From UBA4660 sp002405435 (GTDB taxonomy: Bacteria; Bacteroidota; Bacteroidia; Flavobacteriales_D; Sanyastnellaceae), in the NCBI GenBank assembly GCA_036747335.1, contig DAIOCL010000040.1:1-23082 (forward strand): DNA of 23,082 nucleotides, written 5' to 3'. Positions within the stretch are counted from its first letter, which is position 1. Each line of letters starts with the position of its first letter. The translations under genes were made by a program, and so were the position numbers. Below the pieces are notes generated by a model. It saw only the letters and a program-made list of their open reading frames with translations. It searched no databases and was not told the origin of the DNA. This document shows, in pieces, positions 16,395-23,082 of this stretch.

Positions 16395-17159
16395 TCAGCC
16401 CTTATAGCCGGGCATTAGGCTCAACCGCAGGAACTCATCCCACAGGGCATCCTCCGGCGGAGGGGCTACGATGCATACGGGAATCTTCTTTACAGGATGC
16501 ACAAATTCGATTTTGCGCGCATGCAGGTGAATGGATGCGTTGTCATTGGTGCGCTTACTTCCGTATTTGACATCCCCTTTGATGGGGCAGCCCAGGCTCG
16601 AGAGTGTGGCGCGTATCTGGTGGTGTCGTCCCGTTTTCGGATATACTTCCAGAAATGTATAGTGGTCACCCTGGCCTATCACGCGGTAGAAAAGTTCGCT
16701 CTCCTTGCGGTTTTCTCCGGCTTCCTGAAAGGCGAACGTCTTGTTTTGTTTTTCATCCTTCCACAGGTAGTTGACCACCTGTCCTTCCTGCTGCGGCGGA
16801 TTACCCTTGACCACCGCCCAGTAAGTTTTCTGGATCTCCCGGTATTTGAACATATTGGTAAGACGGTTGAGGGCTTTTGTGGTGCGGGAATACAAGACCA
16901 CTCCGCTCACCGGACGGTCGAGGCGGTGCACCGTGCCGATGAACGCAAGTCCGGGCTTGTTGTATTTCGCCTTCACATAGCCTTTGACAATTTCACAGAG
17001 TGTGGTGTCACCGCTGTTGTCACTCTGAATAATATCGCTGTTGCGTTTGTTGACCGCCACAATATGGTTGTCTTCATACAATACGCGCAGGCTTTCCACG
17101 GTGCTCATGACAATGGGCTCCCTCGGATTGTATTTCCACTCTTTTTCTTCCGTCGCCAT
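16395..17159 (-). CDS. RluA family 23S rRNA/tRNA pseudouridine synthase
   Basis: This is a 254-residue pseudouridine synthase of the RluA family without an S4 domain. It isomerises specific uridines in structured RNA. The catalytic motif HRLDRPVSG is at 78-86 with Asp81 as the nucleophile. The RNA-contact motif TGRHHQIR and a following LGCPIKGDVKYG are also typical. Target sites cannot be predicted from the sequence. Two starts are plausible. The ATG at 17159 is seven bases from the panB stop and is used here. The ATG at 17108 begins MSTVESLRVLYEDNH, close to where most relatives start. A GTG at 17201 would overlap panB. It is the downstream partner of panB in the leftward run. Confidence 0.9.
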   Translation of the reverse strand: MATEEKEWKYNPREPIVMSTVESLRVLYEDNHIVAVNKRNSDIIQSDNSGDTTLCEIVKGYVKAKYNKPGLAFIGTVHRLDRPVSGVVLYSRTTKALNRLTNMFKYREIQKTYWAVVKGNPPQQEGQVVNYLWKDEKQNKTFAFQEAGENRKESELFYRVIGQGDHYTFLEVYPKTGRHHQIRATLSSLGCPIKGDVKYGSKRTNDNASIHLHARKIEFVHPVKKIPVCIVAPPPEDALWDEFLRLSLMPGYKG

Positions 17160-17166
17160 GTGCGCC

Positions 17167-17982
17167 TTAATACTGTTCCTTGCTATTTGGAAAATCACCA
17201 CCTTTTACATCTTCAACGTACCGGGCTACAGCTTCGCGAATAAGTTCGCCGGCATTGAGGTAGCGCCGAAGGAATCGGGGCGAGAAGGCCTCCGTAATGC
17301 CCAGCATGTCGTGCACCACAAGCACCTGTCCATCGCACTGGCCTCCTGCGCCTATGCCGATAACCGGCACACTCACCGCTTCCGCGCCCGCTGCGGCCAG
17401 TGTTGCGGGAATTTTTTCGAGCACGATGGCGAAAACCCCGCTTTCAGCCAGCAACTGCGCATCTTCGAGCAGCCTTGCGGCCTCTTCCTCCTCGCGGGCC
17501 CGCACCTGGTAGGTGCCGAATTTGTAAATGCTTTGCGGGGTTAGGCCCAAGTGCCCCATAACCGGAATGCCGGCCGTCAGAATGCGTTTTACACTCTCGC
17601 CAATCTCGCTGCCGCCCTCAAGCTTTACGGCGTGGGCGCCACTTTCTTTCATTATCCTGATCGAGGAGTTGAGCGCTTCTTTGCTGTTGCCCTGGTAGGA
17701 GCCGAATGGCAGATCTACCACCACCAGCGCACGGCGGGCCGCGCGCACCACGGAGGAGGCGTGGTAAATCATCTGGTCGAGCGTAATGGGCAGTGTGGTT
17801 TCGTGCCCTGCCATTACGTTGCTCGCAGAGTCGCCCACCAGGATCACGTCAACGCCGGCGGCGTCCACCAGCCGGGCCATGGAGTAGTCGTAGGAAGTGA
17901 GCATGGAGATTTTCTCCTTCCGCTGCTTCATCTCCATCAGCGTGAGGGTAGTTACCCTGCGAATTTCTTTTTGAACCGACAT
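17167..17982 (-). CDS. panB: 3-methyl-2-oxobutanoate hydroxymethyltransferase
   Basis: PanB adds a hydroxymethyl group from 5,10-methylene-tetrahydrofolate to alpha-ketoisovalerate to make ketopantoate, the first committed step of pantothenate and coenzyme A synthesis. The 271-residue protein has the (beta/alpha)8 motifs: LTSYDYSMA (29-36 region), and GDSASNVMAGHETTLPIT with metal ligand Asp51. It also has DLPFGSYQ with Asp90, VKLEGG with Glu122, GHLGLTPQS, and LEKIPA with catalytic Glu189. A GIGAGGQCDGQVLV phosphate-like loop follows. Length is normal. No panC or panD lies nearby. The ATG at 17980-17982 lies 7 bp after a -7-like box. Confidence 0.96.
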   Translation of the reverse strand: MSVQKEIRRVTTLTLMEMKQRKEKISMLTSYDYSMARLVDAAGVDVILVGDSASNVMAGHETTLPITLDQMIYHASSVVRAARRALVVVDLPFGSYQGNSKEALNSSIRIMKESGAHAVKLEGGSEIGESVKRILTAGIPVMGHLGLTPQSIYKFGTYQVRAREEEEAARLLEDAQLLAESGVFAIVLEKIPATLAAAGAEAVSVPVIGIGAGGQCDGQVLVVHDMLGITEAFSPRFLRRYLNAGELIREAVARYVEDVKGGDFPNSKEQY

Positions 17983-17989
17983 CGTGGGG

Positions 17990-17997
17990 CAAAGGTA
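17990..17997 (-). promoter_or_regulatory. Candidate -7 box for panB
   Basis: On the minus strand TACCTTTG matches TAnnTTTG exactly and ends 7 bp before the panB ATG. No TTTG is found at the expected -33 distance. If used, the transcript would be nearly leaderless. Confidence 0.42.
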
Positions 17998-18042
17998 GGG
18001 TATGCAAAGCGGCGGCCTTCCGTAGGTGCCACCTGCGGAGCC

Positions 18043-18552
18043 TCAGCGAATTCTGCGGAAGGTGAGGTTGATTCTCTCCTCCTTAAGGCCCTTTACCTTG
18101 GGCAGGGCGTGCTGCCAGTGCTGCTGCATGTTCCACATCAGCAACAGGGAGTGGTCGGGCATCAGCAGCTTGATTTTCCCTGATTTCTGGTGGTCCCTGA
18201 AGTGAATATGCCGAGCTGCCCCGAATGAAAGTGAGGCGATGCACGTAGGGTCCATTTCCTTTTCGTTGTCGCTGTGCCACCCCATCGCATCAAGGCCGTG
18301 CCGGTAGCAGTTGCATAACACACTGTTGAAGGCAAAACCGGTAAACGCCGACAGCTGATCCATCATGGTCTGCAGCGGAGCCGGCAGCGGTCTTCCGGGC
18401 ATATTGACACCGGAGTAGGTGTAGGGCGGACCATACCACGACGTCAAACGGGGCTCGGGAATCATGCGGCCAAACATGCGAATGGATTTTTGCTTCCAGT
18501 CAATGCTGTTGTTCCAGTCTTCTGCTACAACCAGGGGGAATGACGGAATCAA
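18043..18552 (-). CDS. AlkB-like 2-oxoglutarate/Fe(II) dioxygenase
   Basis: This 169-residue protein matches the AlkB family, which repairs alkylated bases such as 1-methyladenine by oxidative demethylation. Iron ligands are His93 and Asp95 (WHSDNE) and His148 (WQHALPK). The 2-oxoglutarate-binding arginines are in RINLTFR (Arg160 and Arg166). FNSVLCNCYRHG and the PRLTSWYG segment are family hallmarks. No ATG is in frame near the 5' end. TTG at 18550-18552 is the only standard start after the tatA stop, and translation from it gives MIPSFPL. The frame stays open upstream through DDERLEL, so a CTG start or a slightly longer product is possible. It is about 40 residues shorter than many relatives at the N-terminus, but the catalytic core is complete. 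Confidence 0.85.
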   Translation of the reverse strand: MIPSFPLVVAEDWNNSIDWKQKSIRMFGRMIPEPRLTSWYGPPYTYSGVNMPGRPLPAPLQTMMDQLSAFTGFAFNSVLCNCYRHGLDAMGWHSDNEKEMDPTCIASLSFGAARHIHFRDHQKSGKIKLLMPDHSLLLMWNMQQHWQHALPKVKGLKEERINLTFRRIR

Positions 18553-18596
18553 CTCCAGCCGTTCATCGTCTTTTTCCCAAAACCCTTCCCGTTGCG

Positions 18597-18863
18597 TCAG
18601 GCAAAATCCTGGTCCGGTTTAGGAGAGCGATCTGGCTCGGTGCCCACCGGAGGGGCAGTGGGGGTATCGACCAGGGTTTGGCTGATGTTGACCTCGTTTT
18701 TAATCTGCCGGGTGGAATCGATGATTTCCTTTTGCACGTCACGGGCGGCATTGCGAAACTGGTACACGGCCTTGCCCATGGTCTGGGCCAGACTCGGAAT
18801 ACCCTTAGCCCCAAACAGCATGAGGTACACGAGGAAAATCAACACCAGTTCACCAGTTCCCAT
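18597..18863 (-). CDS. tatA: Sec-independent protein translocase subunit TatA/TatE
   Basis: This 88-residue protein has the TatA layout. A short periplasmic start (MGTGE) precedes one membrane helix (LVLIFLVYLMLFGAKGIP). An amphipathic helix follows (SLAQTMGKAVYQFRNA ...), then a charged, Pro-rich disordered tail. The FGAKGIP hinge and the following L-A-x-x-x-G-K-A spacing match the family. TatA forms the pore of the twin-arginine pathway, which exports folded proteins. No tatC is in the window. It is the first gene of the leftward run and is divergent from the pyruvate dehydrogenase gene. Confidence 0.92.
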   Translation of the reverse strand: MGTGELVLIFLVYLMLFGAKGIPSLAQTMGKAVYQFRNAARDVQKEIIDSTRQIKNEVNISQTLVDTPTAPPVGTEPDRSPKPDQDFA

Positions 18864-18870
18864 TGCGTGG

Positions 18871-18878
18871 CAAAATTA
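18871..18878 (-). promoter_or_regulatory. Candidate -7 box for tatA
   Basis: On the minus strand TAATTTTG matches TAnnTTTG exactly, 7 bp before the tatA ATG. The -33 region holds only a partial match (TTCA, 19 bp upstream). Confidence 0.42.
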
Positions 18879-18925
18879 AGCACGCCGGCGTGGCGCATGA
18901 ACATCCGATGCGGTGACGGATTGCC

Positions 18926-18933
18926 TAATTTTG
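18926..18933 (+). promoter_or_regulatory. Candidate -7 box for the pyruvate dehydrogenase gene
   Basis: TAATTTTG on the plus strand matches TAnnTTTG exactly, 45 bp before the ATG. With the identical octamer on the minus strand at 18871-18878 it marks the 115-bp divergent intergenic region. No clear -33 element is seen. Confidence 0.42.
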
Positions 18934-18978
18934 GCCCCAATCCGGTTCCGGTCATCCGGGACCCATCAATAGCCGGTT

Positions 18979-19956
18979 ATGAGAGAAATTCAATTCAGGG
19001 AAGCCATTTGTGAGGCGATGACCGAAGAAATGCGCAGAGACGAATCTGTGCTGCTGCTGGGCGAGGAAGTTGCCGAGTACAACGGAGCCTACAAGGCTTC
19101 CAAGGGTATGTTGGATGAGTTTGGTCCGCGCCGTGTCATTGATACGCCCATAGCCGAGCTCGGCTTCGCCGGCATTGCGGTGGGTGCCGCCATGAATGGT
19201 CTGAGACCCGTAGTGGAGTTTATGACCTGGAATTTCGCCATCCTGGCGGCCGACCAGATCATCAACAGCGCTGCCAAGATGCTGCAAATGAGCGGAGGCC
19301 AGTTTCCGGTTCCGATTGTGTTTCGCGGTCCCAACGGCCAGGCCGGTCAACTCGCTGCAACACATTCCCAGAGTTTCGAAGCTTTTTATGCCCATGTGCC
19401 CGGACTCAAGGTCATTACCCCCAGCAATCCGTATGACGCCAAGGGACTGCTCAAGGCTGCTATTCGCGACAATGATCCTGTCGTCTTTATGGAGAGTGAG
19501 AAGATGTATGGAGACAAGGGCATGGTGCCCGAGGGTGAATACATCCTGCCCATCGGCGTAGCCGACATCAAGCGGGAAGGCTCCGATGTCACCCTGGTTT
19601 CATTTGGCAAAATCATGAAAGTGGCACTCGCTGCGGCTGCGGAACTTGAGAAGGACAATATCAGCGCGGAGGTTATAGACCTCCGCACCATCAGGCCGCT
19701 TGATATTGATACGATTGTCAACAGCGTGAAAAAAACGAACCGGCTCATTATTCTCGAAGAGAGCTGGCCCGTGGCTTCAATCTCTACCGAAATCGCCTAC
19801 CGTGTGCAGCGCCATGCCTTTGACTATCTTGACGCACCCATCCGCCGACTCACGCAGACTGAGACGCCTTTTGCCTTTTCTACTTCACTGATTGATGCCG
19901 CGCTGCCCAATACCGGCGATGTGGTAAGAGCGGTCAGGGAAGTACTTTACCGCTGA
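18979..19956 (+). CDS. pdhB: Pyruvate dehydrogenase E1 component, beta subunit
   Basis: This is a 325-residue beta chain of the thiamine-diphosphate-dependent 2-oxo acid dehydrogenase E1. It decarboxylates pyruvate and passes the acetyl group to lipoyl-E2, feeding acetyl-CoA synthesis. The TPP-activating Glu60 is in DTPIAELGFAG. Other family segments are GEEVAEYNGAYKAS (28-41), FMTWNFA, the GGQFPVPIVFRGPNG stretch and the conserved His129 in ATHSQSFEAFYAHVPG. PVVFMESEKMYG and VIDLRTIRPLD are also present, the latter typical of the transketolase C-terminal domain. The motif set and length fit the pyruvate enzyme better than the branched-chain one, though the two are close. The alpha subunit is not in the window, so the genes are split in this genome. 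Confidence 0.94.
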   Translation: MREIQFREAICEAMTEEMRRDESVLLLGEEVAEYNGAYKASKGMLDEFGPRRVIDTPIAELGFAGIAVGAAMNGLRPVVEFMTWNFAILAADQIINSAAKMLQMSGGQFPVPIVFRGPNGQAGQLAATHSQSFEAFYAHVPGLKVITPSNPYDAKGLLKAAIRDNDPVVFMESEKMYGDKGMVPEGEYILPIGVADIKREGSDVTLVSFGKIMKVALAAAAELEKDNISAEVIDLRTIRPLDIDTIVNSVKKTNRLIILEESWPVASISTEIAYRVQRHAFDYLDAPIRRLTQTETPFAFSTSLIDAALPNTGDVVRAVREVLYR

Positions 19957-20024
19957 ACGCGGTTGCGCCGGGGCCCCATGCCGCACCAGTTACTCATTGC
20001 CGGAAACGTAAGGCCATCTGCCAA

Positions 20025-20037
20025 TGCCTGCCAGGCA
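20025..20037. other. Perfect 13-bp dyad between pdhB and the YfhO-like gene
   Basis: TGCCTG-C-CAGGCA is a perfect inverted repeat with a one-base centre in the 117-bp gap after pdhB. With such a short loop and no T run it is a poor terminator, and an operator is as likely. The rest of 19957-20073 shows no recognisable promoter. Confidence 0.25.
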
Positions 20038-20073
20038 CAGACGTCAAACCCAACGCCGCTGCCCTAAACCGCC

Positions 20074-22101
20074 ATGCCAATCTCAGCCCTGCGATACGGT
20101 CTCCTCATGCCCTGCGTGTATGCCCTGATGGCTGCCGTGGCCTATTGGCAGGTGTTTTTCGGTGTGCATCCGCTCCAGTGGGATGCCATTGATTGTTTTC
20201 TGGCCTGGCGGTATGCGGTAACCGAACTGATCCGCGATGGACAATTACCACTATGGAACGCCAATGCTTACCTGGGCTTTCCCCTTTTTGCCGATCCCGA
20301 ATGCGGCGCGTGGTATCCGGTACTTTGGTTGTTTTCCCTCTTTGGATCCTACGATATGCGGAGCCTTGCACTCGAGTGGTGCCTGCACACGGTCATTGCA
20401 GGAACCGGCATGCACATGCTGATGAGGCAGGTAGGCTGCTCGCGCGGGGCCGCTTATCTGGCCGGTATCGCTTTTATGTGCAGCGGCGTGTTTGTGAGTA
20501 ATGCCCAGAATTTCATTTATCTCATCGGGATTGCTTGGTTTCCCTGGGTGGTGGCGGGTATGCGCCGCATGCTGGCAGCGCCCACCCTGCGCAATGCCCT
20601 GCTGGCTGCTGTTCCCGTGTTTATGCTGTGCGCAGGCTCTTATCCCGGTATCACCCTCATAGCGGCCTATTCCCTTATCGTCTACCTGCTTCTGGCCTTG
20701 TGGCAGCGGCGCGCCGCCCTCAAGGTTCCAGCCATCCGGCTGGCCATACTTAGGGCGCTTGCTGTGTTTGGCGCTGCATCGCTGGCCTTGTGTTCGGTTG
20801 TGCTTGTGCCCGTAGCCTACGCCTTGCCCTGGATTACCCGCACGCAGGGATTGATGCCCGAGAAAATATTGGAAAACCCGCTGAGCCTTAAGGCGATGGT
20901 GTCTTTTCTTTTTCCCTTTGCCGTGGGAACGCCCGAAGCCGCATGGGGCTCAGATTTTTCCATGTTGAATGCCTATTGCGGCATGTTCACCCTGTTGTTT
21001 GCCCTGTGGGCCCTGCGCTATGCCGACCGGCGTTACCGCACGGTAGCGATCTGCGCTCTTGTCTTGCTGTTTCTCGCTGCAGGATCCCTTTTCCCTTTCC
21101 GCTTGTGGGTGGCGCATCTGCCCGGACTCGGCCTATTCAGGCATCCCAGCATATTTCGATTTTTTGTCATTTTCTGCCTGTGCGTGCTGGGCGCCCTTGC
21201 GTGGGACAACCTTTTTCAACGAAGGATGGCCTTGCGCAACGCCTTGCTGGCGATGGCCTGTGTGTTGGTGTTCACCGCTGTTTGCGTCTGGCCACCGGGT
21301 GTCATCGCTGCTACCCGAGACGCCATTGAGGCCTGGCAGGAGCCCGGTCGCGCCGTATCGCTGACCGTGCCGGTGCGTATTGTATTGCAGGCCTTTGTAT
21401 TGCTGATGTTGTTGCTCTTAGCACTGTGGCTTTGGCAGCGGCGTCAATTGAAATGGATACCCGTGCTGGCAGCGCTCGACCTCGTTATCGCGGTGCAGCT
21501 CAATGCCCCTGCCACCATTGTCGCACCGCTCAGTGCCCGCGAACAAAATGAAAAGCTGCAACAGGCCATGCGTTCTGCCGAGCCATACGACGGCAGACCG
21601 TTGTCAGCCCTTGGCGGAGATAGCCTGCGTGCGGGTGTCGACCTTGTGTGGCGTAATGAAGGAATCTTTTTACACCAGCCCCAATGGGACGGATACAATT
21701 CCTTTGTTCACCGCGGTTATGACGCCCTGGAGCGCAGTGGCCAGCTCGCCGAGCTCATCCGAAGGCCCCTGTTGTTTGTCGAAAGTGATTCGACTGCGCG
21801 TGTAGATGTGCAGGCTTTGGCGGGAGGCAGATTCGAAGCCAACACGGAGGTCGTTACAAACAGTAAGCTGGTGCTTATGCAAAACTTCATGCCGGGATGG
21901 AAAGCCGAAGTCAACGGTAGGCCTGTACCCGTTTCCGTGTTCAGCGGGGCCTTTGTGCAAGTACCCCTCGAGGCCGGTAAAAACCAGGTGCTTATTCGCT
22001 ACGCACCGCAATGGCCCTTATGGCTGGCACTTCTTTCGGGAGGGCTGGTGCTCGCTATACTGCTCTATGCCGGCATTACTGCGCGCAAGGGGTTCAGCTG
22101 A
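20074..22101 (+). CDS. YfhO-like multi-spanning membrane protein (GT-C fold, predicted)
   Basis: This 675-residue membrane protein has about eleven hydrophobic segments followed by a soluble C-terminal part and a last membrane helix. The first extracytoplasmic loop contains WDAIDCFLAWRY and GQLPLWNANAYLGFPLFADP. This is the characteristic D...LPLWN...G.PL.A.P loop of the YfhO/Bacteroidota family of GT-C-type proteins. YfhO-type proteins use polyprenyl-phosphate sugars to decorate wall polymers in Firmicutes. In Bacteroidota the role is not established. The C-terminal domain (about 560-645) has the GWKAEVNGRPVPV segment and a final VPLEAGKNQVLIRY strand, typical of the family. It is 117 bp downstream of pdhB and could be read through from it. 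Start ATG 20074 is the natural first in-frame start. Confidence 0.85.
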   Translation: MPISALRYGLLMPCVYALMAAVAYWQVFFGVHPLQWDAIDCFLAWRYAVTELIRDGQLPLWNANAYLGFPLFADPECGAWYPVLWLFSLFGSYDMRSLALEWCLHTVIAGTGMHMLMRQVGCSRGAAYLAGIAFMCSGVFVSNAQNFIYLIGIAWFPWVVAGMRRMLAAPTLRNALLAAVPVFMLCAGSYPGITLIAAYSLIVYLLLALWQRRAALKVPAIRLAILRALAVFGAASLALCSVVLVPVAYALPWITRTQGLMPEKILENPLSLKAMVSFLFPFAVGTPEAAWGSDFSMLNAYCGMFTLLFALWALRYADRRYRTVAICALVLLFLAAGSLFPFRLWVAHLPGLGLFRHPSIFRFFVIFCLCVLGALAWDNLFQRRMALRNALLAMACVLVFTAVCVWPPGVIAATRDAIEAWQEPGRAVSLTVPVRIVLQAFVLLMLLLLALWLWQRRQLKWIPVLAALDLVIAVQLNAPATIVAPLSAREQNEKLQQAMRSAEPYDGRPLSALGGDSLRAGVDLVWRNEGIFLHQPQWDGYNSFVHRGYDALERSGQLAELIRRPLLFVESDSTARVDVQALAGGRFEANTEVVTNSKLVLMQNFMPGWKAEVNGRPVPVSVFSGAFVQVPLEAGKNQVLIRYAPQWPLWLALLSGGLVLAILLYAGITARKGFS

Positions 22102-22229
22102 AAAACTTCAAGTAACGCGCTTTATCTCCCATGTTAAAATTATCCAATTACATGGTTTTGGCCAAACAACGACGGCCGTGGTTTGTTCTTAAGGGGACGT
22201 TTTCACAGCAACCGTAAAAAATTACCCTC
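22102..22229. other. Intergenic region with two short palindromes
   Basis: This 128-bp AT-richer gap follows the YfhO-like gene. It contains perfect palindromes TTTGGCCAAA (22157-22166) and ACGGCCGT (22172-22179), then a T-rich stretch around 22182-22190. This could be a weak terminator or a regulator site for the next gene. I see no strong -7 box in front of the next start. Confidence 0.25.
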
Positions 22230-22787
22230 ATGAACTTTGTGCTCCTTGCTCTTCTCTCACTGCCTCTAACCGTTCCGGCTGACAAGTCACTTCTCATAGA
22301 TTTTGGTTCCTCCCCCGGTAAAACGCAGGAATGGTTGCTGCTCTCCGACAACGTCATGGGCGGTGTTAGCCGGTCAACAGTGGAATACACCGACAATTCA
22401 GTGGTGTTGACAGGTACCATTTCACTTGACAATTACGGTGGCTTCTCTTCCATAAAGACGCGCTACAACGGTGTTGACCTCTCTGCCTACAAGGGTGTGA
22501 AAATCCGTTTCAAATCGTCGAACCAGCGATTCGCCTTCACATTGGAGGATAGCCAAAACTGGACACGGCCTAACTACAAAAAGGAGTTTGCCGCTTCCCG
22601 CGACAATACCTGGGAAGAGGTAATGTTGAGTTTCTCCGATTTTAAGGAAGTCGTGATCGGAGAACCTACGGGGAAGTCGTTTGATTCAGCGAGGCTCAAA
22701 AACATCGTCCGAATGGGCATAATGACCAGCGAAAAAAAAGCGGGTCCTTTCTCCCTGGAAGTCGACTACATTGAGTTTGTCCGTTAA
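22230..22787 (+). CDS. CIA30/NDUFAF1-like exported protein
   Basis: This is a 185-residue protein with a short signal peptide (MNFVLLALLSLPLTVPA). It then has one CIA30-type beta-sandwich. The family signature appears as SDNVMGGVSRSTVEY, followed by GTISLDNYGGFSSIKTR, VDLSAYKGVKIRFKS and a C-terminal GPFSLEVDYIEF strand. Eukaryotic NDUFAF1 helps assemble respiratory complex I. Bacterial members occur widely in Bacteroidota and have no agreed function, so a role in complex I should not be assumed. The N-terminal signal points to the periplasm. No neighbour in the window suggests a pathway. Confidence 0.87.
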   Translation: MNFVLLALLSLPLTVPADKSLLIDFGSSPGKTQEWLLLSDNVMGGVSRSTVEYTDNSVVLTGTISLDNYGGFSSIKTRYNGVDLSAYKGVKIRFKSSNQRFAFTLEDSQNWTRPNYKKEFAASRDNTWEEVMLSFSDFKEVVIGEPTGKSFDSARLKNIVRMGIMTSEKKAGPFSLEVDYIEFVR

Positions 22788-23082
22788 GTAACCCGATCGT
22801 CGGATGCACTGATTATCGGTTCTGCCTGATACCGCGTCTGGGTCTTGGGTGGGTGCAACGGGTTGCAAATCCTTCATGGGGTAGTACCCCCTTTGCGGCA
22901 GGAGAGTAAAAGATTTCTAACGTATTTAACCGTGACGGGGTAGCGCGAGGCAGCGCATTGCACCCGTGTTCACATTGCGCTAGGGTGATGGTGATGGGCG
23001 TTGCGAACTGGTCTACATTTTATACCCTGCAGACGTCTATCCGTGCCCTTTAAATTGTTGCTTGGGAGTCAGGTGATTACGG
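22788..23082. other. Gene-free tail with two perfect dyads
   Basis: No convincing coding region, RNA gene or mobile-element end is visible here. Two perfect inverted repeats lie close together: TGCAAC-GG-GTTGCA (22854-22867) and GGGGTA-G-TACCCC (22878-22890). Further right there is a near-symmetrical AGCGCA ... TGCGCT pair around 22955-22982. These may be operators or structured RNA belonging to a gene beyond the window edge. Confidence 0.4.

Noticed and set aside
18979..19956. Branched-chain 2-oxo acid dehydrogenase or transketolase
   Set aside because: The motif set and 325-residue length fit pyruvate dehydrogenase E1 beta best. A transketolase would be far longer.
19978..20067. Possible 29-codon small gene between pdhB and the YfhO-like gene
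   Set aside because: The frame is short, low in complexity and without a promoter or family match, and it contains the dyad at 20025-20037. There is no support for translation.
22788..23082. Integron attC site or insertion-sequence end in the tail
   Set aside because: Some short inverted pairs are present, but the attC core sequences and their spacing do not match. No transposase or target duplication is visible.
1..23082. tRNA, rRNA or riboswitch
   Set aside because: The gaps between genes are mostly under 130 bp. None shows a cloverleaf, T-loop consensus or familiar aptamer core on reading both strands by eye.

Overview
This 23-kb window comes from a moderately GC-rich member of the Bacteroidota. 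The evidence is a type IX secretion (T9SS) C-terminal sorting domain and a SprB-type repeat on one giant protein, a TPR/PD40 protein of PorE-like layout, promoter -7 boxes of the TAnnTTTG type, few Shine-Dalgarno sequences, and housekeeping genes of Bacteroidota flavour (stand-alone MnmD, RluA-type synthase, TatA). The lineage below phylum is not decided by the sequence.
Left part (1-4501): the start of a leftward gene that runs off the window (probable M42 aminopeptidase) is divergent from a coupled mnmD-Nudix pair. These converge on a leftward pair, murQ plus an uncharacterised conserved gene. A rightward TPR/beta-propeller/carboxypeptidase-regulatory-like envelope protein follows.
Middle (4547-14461, all leftward): a 1766-residue secreted adhesin-like protein with about 15 tandem ~93-residue cadherin-like (tandem-95) repeats, then a GT4 glycosyltransferase, a GT2 glycosyltransferase with membrane segments, and an exported GH2 beta-mannosidase. 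The last three overlap end to start (ATGA, TAATG), so they are almost certainly one translationally coupled unit. This is the most distinctive part of the window.
Right-middle (14581-18863, all leftward): tatA, alkB-like dioxygenase, panB, an RluA-type pseudouridine synthase, a rhodanese, a DedA membrane protein and aroE. This is a housekeeping run with small gaps or overlaps.
Right end (18979-23082, rightward): pyruvate dehydrogenase E1 beta, a YfhO-like multi-spanning membrane protein, a CIA30/NDUFAF1-like exported protein, and a 295-bp gene-free tail with two close perfect dyads.
I saw no tRNA, rRNA, CRISPR array, insertion sequence or phage gene. No clearly new multi-gene defence or mobile system is visible. 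The best candidates for something not yet described are the adhesin-glycosyltransferase-mannosidase cluster, the block pattern of cysteine pairs within the adhesin repeats, and the uncharacterised partner of murQ.
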